Source of the DNA: Nocardia sp. CC227C
Lineage (GTDB): Bacteria > Actinomycetota > Actinomycetes > Mycobacteriales > Mycobacteriaceae
Length of the DNA stretch: 64,000 nucleotides
Direction of reading: 5' to 3'
Assembly (NCBI RefSeq): GCF_030767025.1
Contig: NZ_JASITE010000007.1
Location: 186,001 to 250,000 of the forward strand
Part shown: piece after piece, positions 34,275 through 42,183 of the stretch
Layout: every line of letters begins with the position of its first letter
Numbering within the stretch: position 1 is the stretch's first letter
The notes under the pieces: model-generated
What the model was told of the DNA's origin: nothing
What the model saw: the letters and a program-made list of their open reading frames with translations, nothing else
Database searches by the model: none
Position numbers and translations under genes: made by a program

Positions 34275-34895
34275 GTGGACGACATCACCTACGAGGACAC
34301 CCGGTTCGCACTGCACGCGGCGGCGGAACTGCTGATCGCGGGACCGCAGTATCGGCGCTTCGGCACCATTCGAATGCGCATCGTGCTGGGTGGGTTCACC
34401 GGCGTCAAGTGGCCGGTCTCGGTGACGGGCACCGATCTGGTCTGGCCGCGGGGGCGCGTCACCCTGCACGGCACCTATCGGGATGTGGCCGCCGCCGCCG
34501 GATTCGAGGCCGACGGTCCACCCGGCGGCCTCTACCCCGACGGCACCGATATGGACCCCGATGAACCGTTCACCCTGGATTCGACAGCGGCGGGAACCGT
34601 CCACGACTGGTTCGCCATCGGGGATACCGCGCTCCGCCGCTTCGCCGCCGAACGGCCGGTGCTGTGGCCGGAGCACTTCGATCTGTCCGTCGCCGTCGAC
34701 GAGGTGAACTACGGGGTGTCGCCGGGGGACTGGGACAATCCGCGACCGTACGCGTATGTCGGGCCGTGGACCCGCCGCCCGGGCGAGTTCTGGAACGCCC
34801 CCTTCGGTGCCATGCGCACGCGCGACGAGGTCGGCACCGTAGCGGGCCTACTGGATTTCTTCCGGGAGGGGCGAGCGCGCGCGGCGGATCACTGA
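34275..34895 (+). CDS. Hypothetical protein, 206 aa
   Basis: A soluble protein of 206 residues with many aromatic residues and conserved-looking blocks: DTRFALHAAAELLIAGPQY, WPVSVTGTDLVWPRG, VHDWFAIGDTALR, WPEHFDLSVAVDEVNYGVSPGD, and WTRRPGEFWNAPFGA. The pattern resembles uncharacterised actinobacterial proteins, and I do not recognise a named family. No signal peptide. GTG 34275 follows a weak GGAG. Confidence 0.75.
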   Translation: MDDITYEDTRFALHAAAELLIAGPQYRRFGTIRMRIVLGGFTGVKWPVSVTGTDLVWPRGRVTLHGTYRDVAAAAGFEADGPPGGLYPDGTDMDPDEPFTLDSTAAGTVHDWFAIGDTALRRFAAERPVLWPEHFDLSVAVDEVNYGVSPGDWDNPRPYAYVGPWTRRPGEFWNAPFGAMRTRDEVGTVAGLLDFFREGRARAADH

Positions 34896-35119
34896 GCTGC
34901 CACCGGGGCGAGCACGGCCGCGCTCGGAACCGGTCGCGCTTGGAACCGGCCGTGCATGACACCCTGGCTGCGGTCGGAACCGGCCGCGCTCGCAACTGGT
35001 GGTTCTGCCGTCGTCGGCCGCACTCGGATCTGCCGGTACTCAACTGTCGCGTCCACACTGCCGGTGGCCTATGTGCGGGTGGCGCACCGGCTTCGGCAGC
35101 TGGGGACGCGGCCCCGCCG

Positions 35120-35602
35120 TCAGTGAGTGGGCAGGCGCTCGGTCGATCCCTCGGCCAGCGCGGTTTCCACATGGGAGATGCCCGCGCGCACACCCGCGGC
35201 GTAACCGTCGTCAGCGAGGGCGTCCAGGCGGGCGCGGGCCGCGTCCAGGTGGGCGTGCGCGGTGTCGAATGCGCCCAGGCGGCGGTAGTTGTCGGCGAGG
35301 TTCAGGTGCAGCGACGGGTAGAAGCCGCGCACGGTGAGGGCCGAATGCTCCTGCCGGGCGCGTTCGTCGGTCAGCGAGGCCGCCGCGTCCAGGGCGCGGA
35401 CGTCCCAGGTGAGCGCGTCGGCGGCGTGCTCGTGCAGATCGGCCAGGTAGTGGGCGATGGTGCAGCGGTGCAACGCGTCGCCGGTGACGCCCACCGCTTC
35501 CCAGAGTGCGGTGAGCGCCTCCCGGGCGCGGGCGGTATCCCCTTGACGCCCAAGGGTTACCGCGTCGGTGATGGCGAGCATGGTCGGGTCCGCGACGGTC
35601 AT
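35120..35602 (-). CDS. Tetratricopeptide-like helical protein
   Basis: A 160-residue all-helical protein with TPR-like pairs: ARAREALTALWEAVG, HRCTIAHYLADLHEH, LHLNLADNYRRLGAFDTAHAHLDAAR. Small proteins of this type are common in actinobacteria and have no known reaction. ATG 35602 precedes the first helix. Directly upstream lies a 16-bp-period repeat (35641-35895) that may carry its promoter or separate it from the next gene. Confidence 0.8.
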   Translation of the reverse strand: MTVADPTMLAITDAVTLGRQGDTARAREALTALWEAVGVTGDALHRCTIAHYLADLHEHAADALTWDVRALDAAASLTDERARQEHSALTVRGFYPSLHLNLADNYRRLGAFDTAHAHLDAARARLDALADDGYAAGVRAGISHVETALAEGSTERLPTH

Positions 35603-35931
35603 GCCGACACGGTAGGGGAGGGGTCCGACAGGTTCGGCTCGACAGCTCGACGGGCCGACAGCTCGACGGGCCGACAGCTCGACGGGCCGACAGCTCGACG
35701 GGCCGACAGCTCGACGGGCCGACAGCTCGACGGGCCGATGGCTTGGCGGCTCGATGGCTTGGCGGCTCGATGGCTTGGCGGCTCGATGGCTCGACGGCCC
35801 GACAGCCCGATCAGCCCGGCGGCTCGATAGCTCGTCGGCTTGGCGGCTCGATGGCTTGGCGGCTCGATAGCTAGTCGGCTCGACGGCCGGTTCGCGGCGG
35901 CGGAGGCGGGCGGTCCGGTGGCGAGCCGGGC
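35603..35931. repeat. Minisatellite of 16-bp units
   Basis: Six exact copies of GACAGCTCGACGGGCC run from 35641 to 35736, followed by three exact copies of GATGGCTTGGCGGCTC (35737-35784). Further degenerate 16-bp units of the same pattern (GAT/CAGCTC...) continue to about 35895. No gene fits the region and it separates the helical-protein gene from the acetyltransferase gene. Copy number probably varies between strains. Confidence 0.9.
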
Positions 35932-36486
35932 TCAGTTCTTCGGGCGGCCGTGCCTGCCGTCGCCGGTGATGCGGCCGCGGCGGATGAGATCGCGTTTGGT
36001 GCCGGGGCCCAGGGTGATCTGGTCGTCGCCCGCGTCGTCATCGGGATTGGGGCGGACGAACAGCGTGACCGTGGTGCCCTCGGCGAAGCCGTTCTTGCGC
36101 ATCATGTTCGCCGAGGCGGTGTTGTGGTTCTCCACATCGGTGACGATGCGTCGCGCGCCGTGCTTGAACAGGGTGTCGCAGCAGGCGGTCATGAGCCGTC
36201 CCGCCACCCCGCGCCCCTGCATGTCCGGTGCGACCGCGATCCACTCCAGATAGGCCCAGTCGTCGCGCAGTTCGAACTCCATGGAGGCCAGCACGAATCC
36301 GACCACCCGATCCGAGTCCACCGCCACCCAGCAGGAGCGGCCCGCGCTGTCGAGATGCTCGGCCACCGAGGTGAGCGACCAGGAGGTGTAGGGCTTGGCG
36401 GAGGTGTCGAACACCTGGTAACCGAGGTCGATGACCTGGCGCAGATGGCCGAGTCCCATCGGGACGATGGCTATATCGGATTCCAT
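35932..36486 (-). CDS. GNAT family N-acetyltransferase
   Basis: A 184-residue protein with the GNAT core: YLEWIAVAPDMQGRGVAGRLM is motif A (Q/R-x-x-G-x-G/A for acetyl-CoA), followed by ENHNTASANMMRKNGF for motif B. About 35 residues of charged tail (DDDAGDDQITLGPGTKRD) lie beyond the core. Substrate unknown. The ATG is 80 bases beyond the Ku stop, so it may be the next gene of that transcript. Confidence 0.88.
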   Translation of the reverse strand: MESDIAIVPMGLGHLRQVIDLGYQVFDTSAKPYTSWSLTSVAEHLDSAGRSCWVAVDSDRVVGFVLASMEFELRDDWAYLEWIAVAPDMQGRGVAGRLMTACCDTLFKHGARRIVTDVENHNTASANMMRKNGFAEGTTVTLFVRPNPDDDAGDDQITLGPGTKRDLIRRGRITGDGRHGRPKN

Positions 36487-36565
36487 GCCCGTCAGTTTGC
36501 CAGGGGTATGCCGGTGGATATCGAAACGCGCTGGTAGACGCGGGGTGAGCGGCGCGGAACGCCGA

Positions 36566-37492
36566 TCACGCACCCTTGCGGGTCTGCTTGCTCGCGGTCT
36601 TCTTGGCGGCCTTGGCGGGAGCCTTCTTCGCGGGCTTCTTCTCGGCCTTGGCGGCGGTCTTCTTCGCCGGCTCGGTCCGCTTGTCGGCCGCGGCCTTCTT
36701 GGCCGGCTTCTGCCCCGACGCCTCGAGGCTGCGTTGCAGCGCCGCCACCAGATCGACGACCTCGGCGTCCATTTCCGGCGCGGCCGGTTCGGGAGCGCGG
36801 GTGACCTTGCTGCTGCCGCTGGCGATGGCCTCGTCGAGCATGCGCTTCAATTCGATCTGGTATTCGTCGGTGTAGAGGCCCGGATCGAAATCGTCGGACA
36901 TGGTGTCCACCAGCGTTTCCGCCATGGACAGCTCCTGCTTCTTCGGCTCGGCCACGCCGTCGAGGGATTCGAATTCCACCGAACGCACCTCGTCGGGCCA
37001 CAGCAGCGTTTGCAGCAGCAGGACGCCGTCGAGCACGCGCAGCGCGGCCAAGCGGGTCTTCTGCCGCAGCGTGAAGTGCACCAGCGCGACCCGGTTCACC
37101 TCTTCCAGGGTCTTGGCCAGCAGCACATAGGCTTTCGGGGTGCTCGAATCGGGTTCGAGGTAGTAGCTCTTCTCGTACAGAATCGGATCGATCTGCTCGG
37201 CGGGCACGAATTGCAGCACCGGGATTTCGTGTTTCTCGGCCACCGGCAGTTTCGCGAAGTCCTCATCGGTCAGAATCACGCGATCGCCCTCGGGTGATTC
37301 GTACGCCTTGTCGATATCGGCGAAGGCCACCGATTTCCCGCACACGGTGCATACCCGGTCGTACTTGATTCGCCCACCGTCGGCCGCGTGGACCTGGTGG
37401 AACCGAATGTCGTGGTCCTCGGTCGCGGTGTAGACCTTCACCGGTACATTGACCAGTCCGAACGCGATCGAGCCCTTCCAGATAGACCGCAT
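36566..37492 (-). CDS. ku: Ku protein (non-homologous end joining)
   Basis: A 308-residue Ku homologue. It binds DNA ends and recruits LigD. The opening MRSIWKGSIAFGLVNVPVKVY and the blocks VCGKSVAFADIDKAYE, DPILYEKSYYLEPD and VLLAKTLEEVNRVALVHF are family marks. A Lys/Ala-rich tail (about 262-308, repeats of AKKTAAKAEKK type) matches the DNA-binding extension seen in other actinobacterial Ku proteins. No ligD lies adjacent. ATG 37492 follows GGAGGCC. Confidence 0.95.
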   Translation of the reverse strand: MRSIWKGSIAFGLVNVPVKVYTATEDHDIRFHQVHAADGGRIKYDRVCTVCGKSVAFADIDKAYESPEGDRVILTDEDFAKLPVAEKHEIPVLQFVPAEQIDPILYEKSYYLEPDSSTPKAYVLLAKTLEEVNRVALVHFTLRQKTRLAALRVLDGVLLLQTLLWPDEVRSVEFESLDGVAEPKKQELSMAETLVDTMSDDFDPGLYTDEYQIELKRMLDEAIASGSSKVTRAPEPAAPEMDAEVVDLVAALQRSLEASGQKPAKKAAADKRTEPAKKTAAKAEKKPAKKAPAKAAKKTASKQTRKGA

Positions 37493-37601
37493 GGCCTCCA
37501 CTGTACGTTCGGTCCGATTCGCTGTCTCAGCGAATCGCCGCCGACCTGGGGAGACGGCGGGTCGGCGTGATTCGCCGTCCGCATCAGCACAGCGGGCCAG
37601 C

Positions 37602-37667
37602 GCCGTGTCGACACAGCGGGCGCGCCGTGTCGGCACAGCGGGCGCGCCGTGTCGGCTGAGCGGGCGA
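37602..37667. repeat. 22-bp tandem repeat upstream of ku
   Basis: Three copies of a 22-bp unit (GCCGTGTCGGCACAGCGGGCGC with changes) start at 37602, 37624 and 37646. A second pair (CGTCAATGTCAGCGCGGCGG) follows to about 37710. The repeat lies between the lycopene cyclase stop and the ku start and may hold no gene. Confidence 0.85.
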
Positions 37668-37701
37668 GCGTCAATGTCAGCGCGGCGGATGAACGTCAAT
37701 G

Positions 37702-38793
37702 TCAGCGCGGCGGGCGAGCGCCGATCGTCGCGCCGACCAGGGTGCGCCGTAGCCGCCACGGGAGGGCGGCGAACAGCGACGACATGGCCGCGGTCGTGCC
37801 GGGTAGGTCGTCGCGGCCGGAGAGGTACGCGCGCCGCAGGTGCGGCGGCAGCGCGAAGAAGGCGTCGAAGAATACGGGCACGTCCGCTGCGGGGAGGGCG
37901 AGCAGGGCGCGCAGGCCCGCCAGCCGCAGGGCATGGACCGCCCGCGCCGACGGCGACCACAGCGATCGCCCGGCGGCCAGGTCGTCGGCGGTGCGCAGGG
38001 CGGTGGCGACGCCGTATCCGGTGGCCGGGTGGATGAGCGCACCGGCCGCACCGAAGCCGCGGCGGCCCGGTCTACCGCCCTGGACGGGAAACCGCACCCG
38101 CTCGACCGGCGCGTCCGCGCCGACGGCGATACCTCGGGAGCGCATGCGGTGGTGCAGCCGGGTGCGGAGTTCGGCGGTGGCGAGGGCGGGGCGGCCCACC
38201 AGACAGGTTTCCTCGAGCAGCATGGAGTGCTCGTTCAGCGGGATCGCGTAGAGGAAGGACCGCGGCGCCGCCGCGGTCGCGCCGTTGTCCGGACGCCAAT
38301 CCATGAACAGGGTGTCGAGTTCCGGATCGCGATCGACCACGACGCCGAAGGCGGTCTGCTCGGCGCGGGCGGGGGATCGGGTCAGCCCGCGGGCGTCGAC
38401 GACACGCTCGGCGGTGCGGACCGAGCCTGAGGCGAGCCGCACGCTCTCGGGCCGGCCACGGTGGGCGGGAAGGATTTCCACGACGCTGTCGGCGACGATC
38501 TCCGCCCCGGTCAGGTCCAGGGAGCGTTGCAGGGCCGTCGTATCGAACACCGCGTAGGCGCGGTGCAGGTCGACGCGGCGCAGCGCCCAGGCGGCGGGGT
38601 TCGCGACCGTCGCCGCGATGGCGGTGGACGGCAGCCAGGGCGGCAGTTCGTCGGCCCATGCGGCGTAGGTGGCGGTCCACCACCGGTCCGGATGCGGATC
38701 GATCGCGGTGACCGACATCCCGCGGGCCAGCGCCCGGTGGGCGAGGGCTCGCCCGGCGGGGCCGAGCCCGCAGACGAGGAGATCGCAGCTCAC
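37702..38793 (-). CDS. crtL: Lycopene cyclase (CrtL type)
   Basis: A 363-residue flavoprotein-type cyclase. It opens with a dinucleotide-binding motif (LLVCGLGPAGRALAHRALARG), and then HPDRWWTATYAAWADELP, the characteristic W/Y-rich stretch of CrtL cyclases. Further blocks are FLYAIPLNEHSMLLEETCLVG and GAAGALIHPATGYGVATAL. It cyclises the ends of lycopene to beta-carotene. No other carotenoid genes are in the window. GTG 38793 has no strong ribosome site. Confidence 0.88.
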   Translation of the reverse strand: MSCDLLVCGLGPAGRALAHRALARGMSVTAIDPHPDRWWTATYAAWADELPPWLPSTAIAATVANPAAWALRRVDLHRAYAVFDTTALQRSLDLTGAEIVADSVVEILPAHRGRPESVRLASGSVRTAERVVDARGLTRSPARAEQTAFGVVVDRDPELDTLFMDWRPDNGATAAAPRSFLYAIPLNEHSMLLEETCLVGRPALATAELRTRLHHRMRSRGIAVGADAPVERVRFPVQGGRPGRRGFGAAGALIHPATGYGVATALRTADDLAAGRSLWSPSARAVHALRLAGLRALLALPAADVPVFFDAFFALPPHLRRAYLSGRDDLPGTTAAMSSLFAALPWRLRRTLVGATIGARPPR

Positions 38794-38895
38794 CCGGTGA
38801 TTGGATCACGGTCGGCGCGGAGCGTTCGGTGCGGGCGCGTTTTGTCTGATTCGGTATGGTCGCGAGGTCAGCAGTGATCGGGGAGGAGCAACGCG

Positions 38896-39834
38896 ATGAC
38901 ATACCCACCTGGGCAGGACCCGTACGGGTACGGACAGCAACCGCAGCAGGACCCGGCCGGGTGGGGGCAGCCGGTGCCGCCGTCCGGCCCCCAGGCGAGT
39001 CAGCCGGGCTGGGAGCAGCAGGGGTGGCAGCAGCCGGGCCATCAACAACCCGGCTACCAGCAACCCGGATATCAACAGCCGGGCTACCAGCAGCCCGACC
39101 CCCAGGCCGCGTACCAGCAGCCCGACTTCGGCCAGGGCTACCAGCCGCCCGGCTATCAGCAGATGCCGCCCAAGAAGAACAACGGCCTGCTCATCGCCCT
39201 CGCGGTCGCCGTGGTGGCGGCCCTGGGGCTGGTGATCGGCGCGGTCGTGGTCGTCACCGGCAAGGACGACGACGAGCAGGCCGCAGCCACCACGACCACC
39301 ACCACCGCGGCGACGACCACCGCCGCACCCACCACCACGCCCAGCACCACGACCGCCGCCCCCACCACGGCACCGGCGGCCGGCGCGAAACTCAGCTACA
39401 CCGAGTACGGCGGCGACTGGAACTTCCGGCTCGGCGATGTGGCCCTGCAGGCCCAGTGGGTGCAGGGAAAGGACGACAGCAGTTGTGCCCCCGTCGAGGA
39501 GAACGGCACGCTCACCAATCTCGGCTGCGAATACGCCGCGGAGCTGACCTGGTCGGCCGAGGGCGGCGCGCTCATCCTCACCCAGCTGATTCTGGGCATG
39601 GGTGACGCGGCCACCGCGACCGCGGCGGTCGACCAGTTCGACGACGGCGATGTGCGGCTCGGTCCCGGCATGTACGTCGAGCACTGGGAGACGGGTAAGT
39701 GGCGCAACAGCAGTGAGAAGGAGTTCCTGGTGATCACCTTCGCCACCGCGACCGCCGCCGTGCCGACCGAGACCGTGGAGAAGTATCTGCGCTACCGCCA
39801 CAGCGACACCACCGCCGCGCTGCTCTGGCGCTAG
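38896..39834 (+). CDS. Membrane-anchored protein with Pro/Gln/Tyr-rich head and Thr-rich stalk
   Basis: A 312-residue protein. A cytoplasmic low-complexity head (about 1-92) repeats QQPGYQ motifs. One membrane segment follows at about 98-121, then a Thr/Ala/Pro stalk (about 128-160) and an extracytoplasmic domain of about 150 residues (LSYTEYGGDWNFRLGDVALQAQW and following) with two cysteines. Architecture like this is common in mycobacteriales proteins of unknown role. ATG 38896 follows GGGGAGGA. Confidence 0.85.
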   Translation: MTYPPGQDPYGYGQQPQQDPAGWGQPVPPSGPQASQPGWEQQGWQQPGHQQPGYQQPGYQQPGYQQPDPQAAYQQPDFGQGYQPPGYQQMPPKKNNGLLIALAVAVVAALGLVIGAVVVVTGKDDDEQAAATTTTTTAATTTAAPTTTPSTTTAAPTTAPAAGAKLSYTEYGGDWNFRLGDVALQAQWVQGKDDSSCAPVEENGTLTNLGCEYAAELTWSAEGGALILTQLILGMGDAATATAAVDQFDDGDVRLGPGMYVEHWETGKWRNSSEKEFLVITFATATAAVPTETVEKYLRYRHSDTTAALLWR

Positions 39835-39844
39835 CGGTTCCCGT

Positions 39845-39867
39845 CGTTTCAATCAATGATTGAAACG
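39845..39867. promoter_or_regulatory. Perfect 23-bp palindrome, probable TetR operator
   Basis: CGTTTCAATCA, one base, TGATTGAAACG: the two arms are exact reverse complements. It lies 28 bases upstream of the TetR start and 11 bases after the preceding stop, covering the likely promoter (TTGAAA within it could be a -35). Autoregulation by the TetR protein is the natural reading. Confidence 0.8.
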
Positions 39868-39894
39868 TTGCTTGGAACGTGTTTCACTTCTTTC

Positions 39895-40464
39895 ATGGTC
39901 GAGAAGACGTCCGTCCGGGCGGGCACCCGCGATCGGCTGCTGGCCGCCGCCGAGAAACTCCTGCTGACCGAGCGCTACGAGGACGTCTCGGTGCGCGGGA
40001 TCTGCACTGCCGCGGGCGCGAATCCCGCCGCCGTGCACTATCACTTCGGTTCCAAGGAAGCCCTGGTCGCCGCGCTCATCGAGGACCGGCTCGGCCCGCT
40101 CTGGGCCGACCGGCTCACCGACCTGGACACCGAGCACGCCTCGGTGCCGACGGTGGTGGACGCGGTCATCGCGCCGTTCGTGGAACTGGCGGGCGATCCG
40201 GTCGGGCGGCTGCATCTGCGCCTGCTCGCGCAACTGGTGCTGGGCCGGTATCCGATGACGTGGAATCGCCATTGGTTCCACATGGATTCGTGGGTCGGCC
40301 TGCTGCCCGACCTCGCCCCGGCCGACAGCCGTCGGCGCTGGATGCTGGCCTTCGATCTCGTCATCAGCCGCTTCGGCACCGACACGACCGTATCTCCGGA
40401 ATCCGTGGCGGCCCTGCGCGATTTCGTCGTCGCCGGGCTGACGGCACCGGGCGGCCGGGCATGA
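39895..40464 (+). CDS. TetR family transcriptional regulator
   Basis: A 189-residue regulator with TetR HTH at about 8-55 (YEDVSVRGICTAAGANPAAVHYHFGSKEALV) and a C-terminal helical domain (LHLRLLAQLVLGRYPMTWNRHW). ATG 39895 places the palindromic operator just upstream. The stop overlaps the flavin oxidoreductase ATG (ATGA), so regulator and enzyme are one unit. Confidence 0.9.
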   Translation: MVEKTSVRAGTRDRLLAAAEKLLLTERYEDVSVRGICTAAGANPAAVHYHFGSKEALVAALIEDRLGPLWADRLTDLDTEHASVPTVVDAVIAPFVELAGDPVGRLHLRLLAQLVLGRYPMTWNRHWFHMDSWVGLLPDLAPADSRRRWMLAFDLVISRFGTDTTVSPESVAALRDFVVAGLTAPGGRA

Positions 40465-41639
40465 CCGAGATCTTCGCGCCCGCGCGGCTCGGACCGATCA
40501 CGCTGCGCAACCGGGTGATCAAGGCCGCGACGTTCGAGGGCCGCACCCCCGACGCGCTCGTCACCGACGAACTCATCGCCTTCCATCACGAAATGGCCGC
40601 GGGCGGTGTCGGACTCACCACCGTCGCCTACTGCGCCACCGCACCCGGCGGTCGCACCGACCGGCATCAGATCTGGATGCGGCCCGAGGCCGTACCGGGA
40701 CTGCGGCGGCTCACCGACGCCGTACACGCGGCCGGTGCGCTGGCGAGTGCGCAGATCGGCCATGCCGGACCCGTCGCCAACGCCGCTTCCAACCGCGCGC
40801 CCGCGCTCGCGCCCAGCCGCCTGTTCAGTCCGCTGGGCATGCGTCCGATGCACGTCCCGACCGAGGCCGAGATCCACGGCGTCATCGCCGAGCACGCCAC
40901 CGCGGCCCGGCTCGCCGAGGAAGCCGGATTCGACGCGATCGAAATCCATTTCGGCCACAACTATCTGGTGAGCTCCTTCCTCAGCCCGCTGCTCAACCGG
41001 CGCGAGGACGCCTACGGCGGCTCGCTGGCCAATCGTGCCCGGCTGGCGCGCGAGATCGCCCACGCCGTGCGCGACGCCGTGGGTGACCGGCTCGCCGTCA
41101 TCGCGAAGCTGAATATGGAGGACGGGGTGCGCGCCGGGCTCCGGCTGCCCGAATCACTGCGGGTCGCGGCCTGGCTGGAACAGGACGGCGCGCTCGACGC
41201 CCTGGAATTGACCGCGGGCAGCTCCCTGCTCAACCCCATGCTGTACTTCCACGGCGACGCGCCGCGCCACGAGTTCGCGCAGGTGCTGCCGCCCCCGGCG
41301 CGCTGGGGCTTCCGGCTCATCGGACGCGGTTTCCTGCGCGAATACCCGTACCGGGAGGCGTATCTGCTCGACCGCGCCCGCCAGTTCCGGCGGGAGCTGA
41401 CCATGCCGCTGATCCTGCTCGGCGGCATCACCAACCACGACACCATGCGGTTGGCCATGGCGGAGGGCTTCGATTTCGTCGCCATGGGCCGGGCGCTGCT
41501 GCGGGAACCCGATCTGGTGCGGCGCATCGAAGCCGACCGGACCCGGCGTTCGGCCTGTATCCACTGCAACCGGTGCATGCCGACCATCTACTCCGGCACC
41601 CGCTGCGTGCTGCGGCTGGACAGCCCGGCACCGCTGTAG
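40461..41639 (+). CDS. Old yellow enzyme family NADH:flavin oxidoreductase
   Basis: A 392-residue TIM-barrel flavoprotein. The first strand is FAPARLGPITLRNRVIKAAT. GFDAIEIHFGHNYLVSSFLSPLLNRREDAYGGS holds the active-site His/Asn and the substrate loop. The barrel closes with PLILLGGIT and DFVAMGRALLREPDL, and a Cys-rich end (CIHCNRCMP) may bind an Fe-S cluster as in 2,4-dienoyl-CoA reductase relatives. It reduces activated alkenes; the true substrate is unknown. Translationally coupled to the TetR gene. Confidence 0.9.
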   Translation: MTEIFAPARLGPITLRNRVIKAATFEGRTPDALVTDELIAFHHEMAAGGVGLTTVAYCATAPGGRTDRHQIWMRPEAVPGLRRLTDAVHAAGALASAQIGHAGPVANAASNRAPALAPSRLFSPLGMRPMHVPTEAEIHGVIAEHATAARLAEEAGFDAIEIHFGHNYLVSSFLSPLLNRREDAYGGSLANRARLAREIAHAVRDAVGDRLAVIAKLNMEDGVRAGLRLPESLRVAAWLEQDGALDALELTAGSSLLNPMLYFHGDAPRHEFAQVLPPPARWGFRLIGRGFLREYPYREAYLLDRARQFRRELTMPLILLGGITNHDTMRLAMAEGFDFVAMGRALLREPDLVRRIEADRTRRSACIHCNRCMPTIYSGTRCVLRLDSPAPL

Positions 41640-41667
41640 AGATTCGTCGCGAAAGATTTCGCCGCCG

Positions 41668-41695
41668 TGTCGATTCGATGCCGCGCCCGTTCGAC
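41668..41695 (+). promoter_or_regulatory. ECF42-type promoter
   Basis: TGTCGA (41668-41673), 18 bases, CGAC (41692-41695). As I recall, a conserved TGTCGA -35 and CGA/TC -10 are reported for ECF42 sigma factors. The site is about 50 bases before the DGPF gene and would let the downstream sigma factor drive its own operon. Confidence 0.7.
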
Positions 41696-41744
41696 CTTGG
41701 GGTGAGAGGGTTCGAGAGGGACCCGAGACACCGAGGAGACAACC

Positions 41745-42164
41745 ATGAAGTACATGCTGATCATGCGCGCCACCGACGAGGGCTTCGCCCAGTTCGCCGA
41801 TGTCGACTTCAACGAGATGCTCGAGACCGTGGGCCGCTTCAACGACGAGCTGATCCGGGCGGGTGTGCTGATCGCCGCCGAGGGGCTCGAGGATGCCGCC
41901 GAAAGCGTGGTCGTGGACTACTCGTCGGAGACCCCCGTGGTCACCGATGGGCCGTACGGCGAGACCAAGGAACTGTTCGGCGGCTTCTACCTCCTGAACG
42001 TGACCTCCAAGCAGGAGGCCATCGAATGGGCCAAGCGGATGCCCATGACCGGCCCGGGCATCAAGACCGAGATTCGCCGGGTACCCACCATCGACGAATT
42101 CCCGCAGGACAACGAGTGGATCAAGCGGGAGCGGGCGTGGCGCGAAGAGACCGGCCAGCTCTGA
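41745..42164 (+). CDS. DGPF/YciI-like protein, partner of the ECF42 sigma factor
   Basis: A 139-residue protein with the DGPF motif (VTDGPYGETKELFGGFYLLNV) and the ferredoxin-like YciI fold. It opens MKYMLIMRATDEG. Genes of this family sit next to ECF42 sigma factors throughout actinobacteria, and the sigma factor drives their transcription; the exact biochemical role is unknown. AGGAG precedes ATG 41745. The sigma gene follows 19 bases after the stop. Confidence 0.9.
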   Translation: MKYMLIMRATDEGFAQFADVDFNEMLETVGRFNDELIRAGVLIAAEGLEDAAESVVVDYSSETPVVTDGPYGETKELFGGFYLLNVTSKQEAIEWAKRMPMTGPGIKTEIRRVPTIDEFPQDNEWIKRERAWREETGQL

Positions 42165-42183
42165 GCGGTCGAGCGCTGAACGC

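Noticed and set aside
35603..35931. CRISPR array in the repeat block
   Set aside because: The units are directly adjacent with no unique spacers, so it is a minisatellite.
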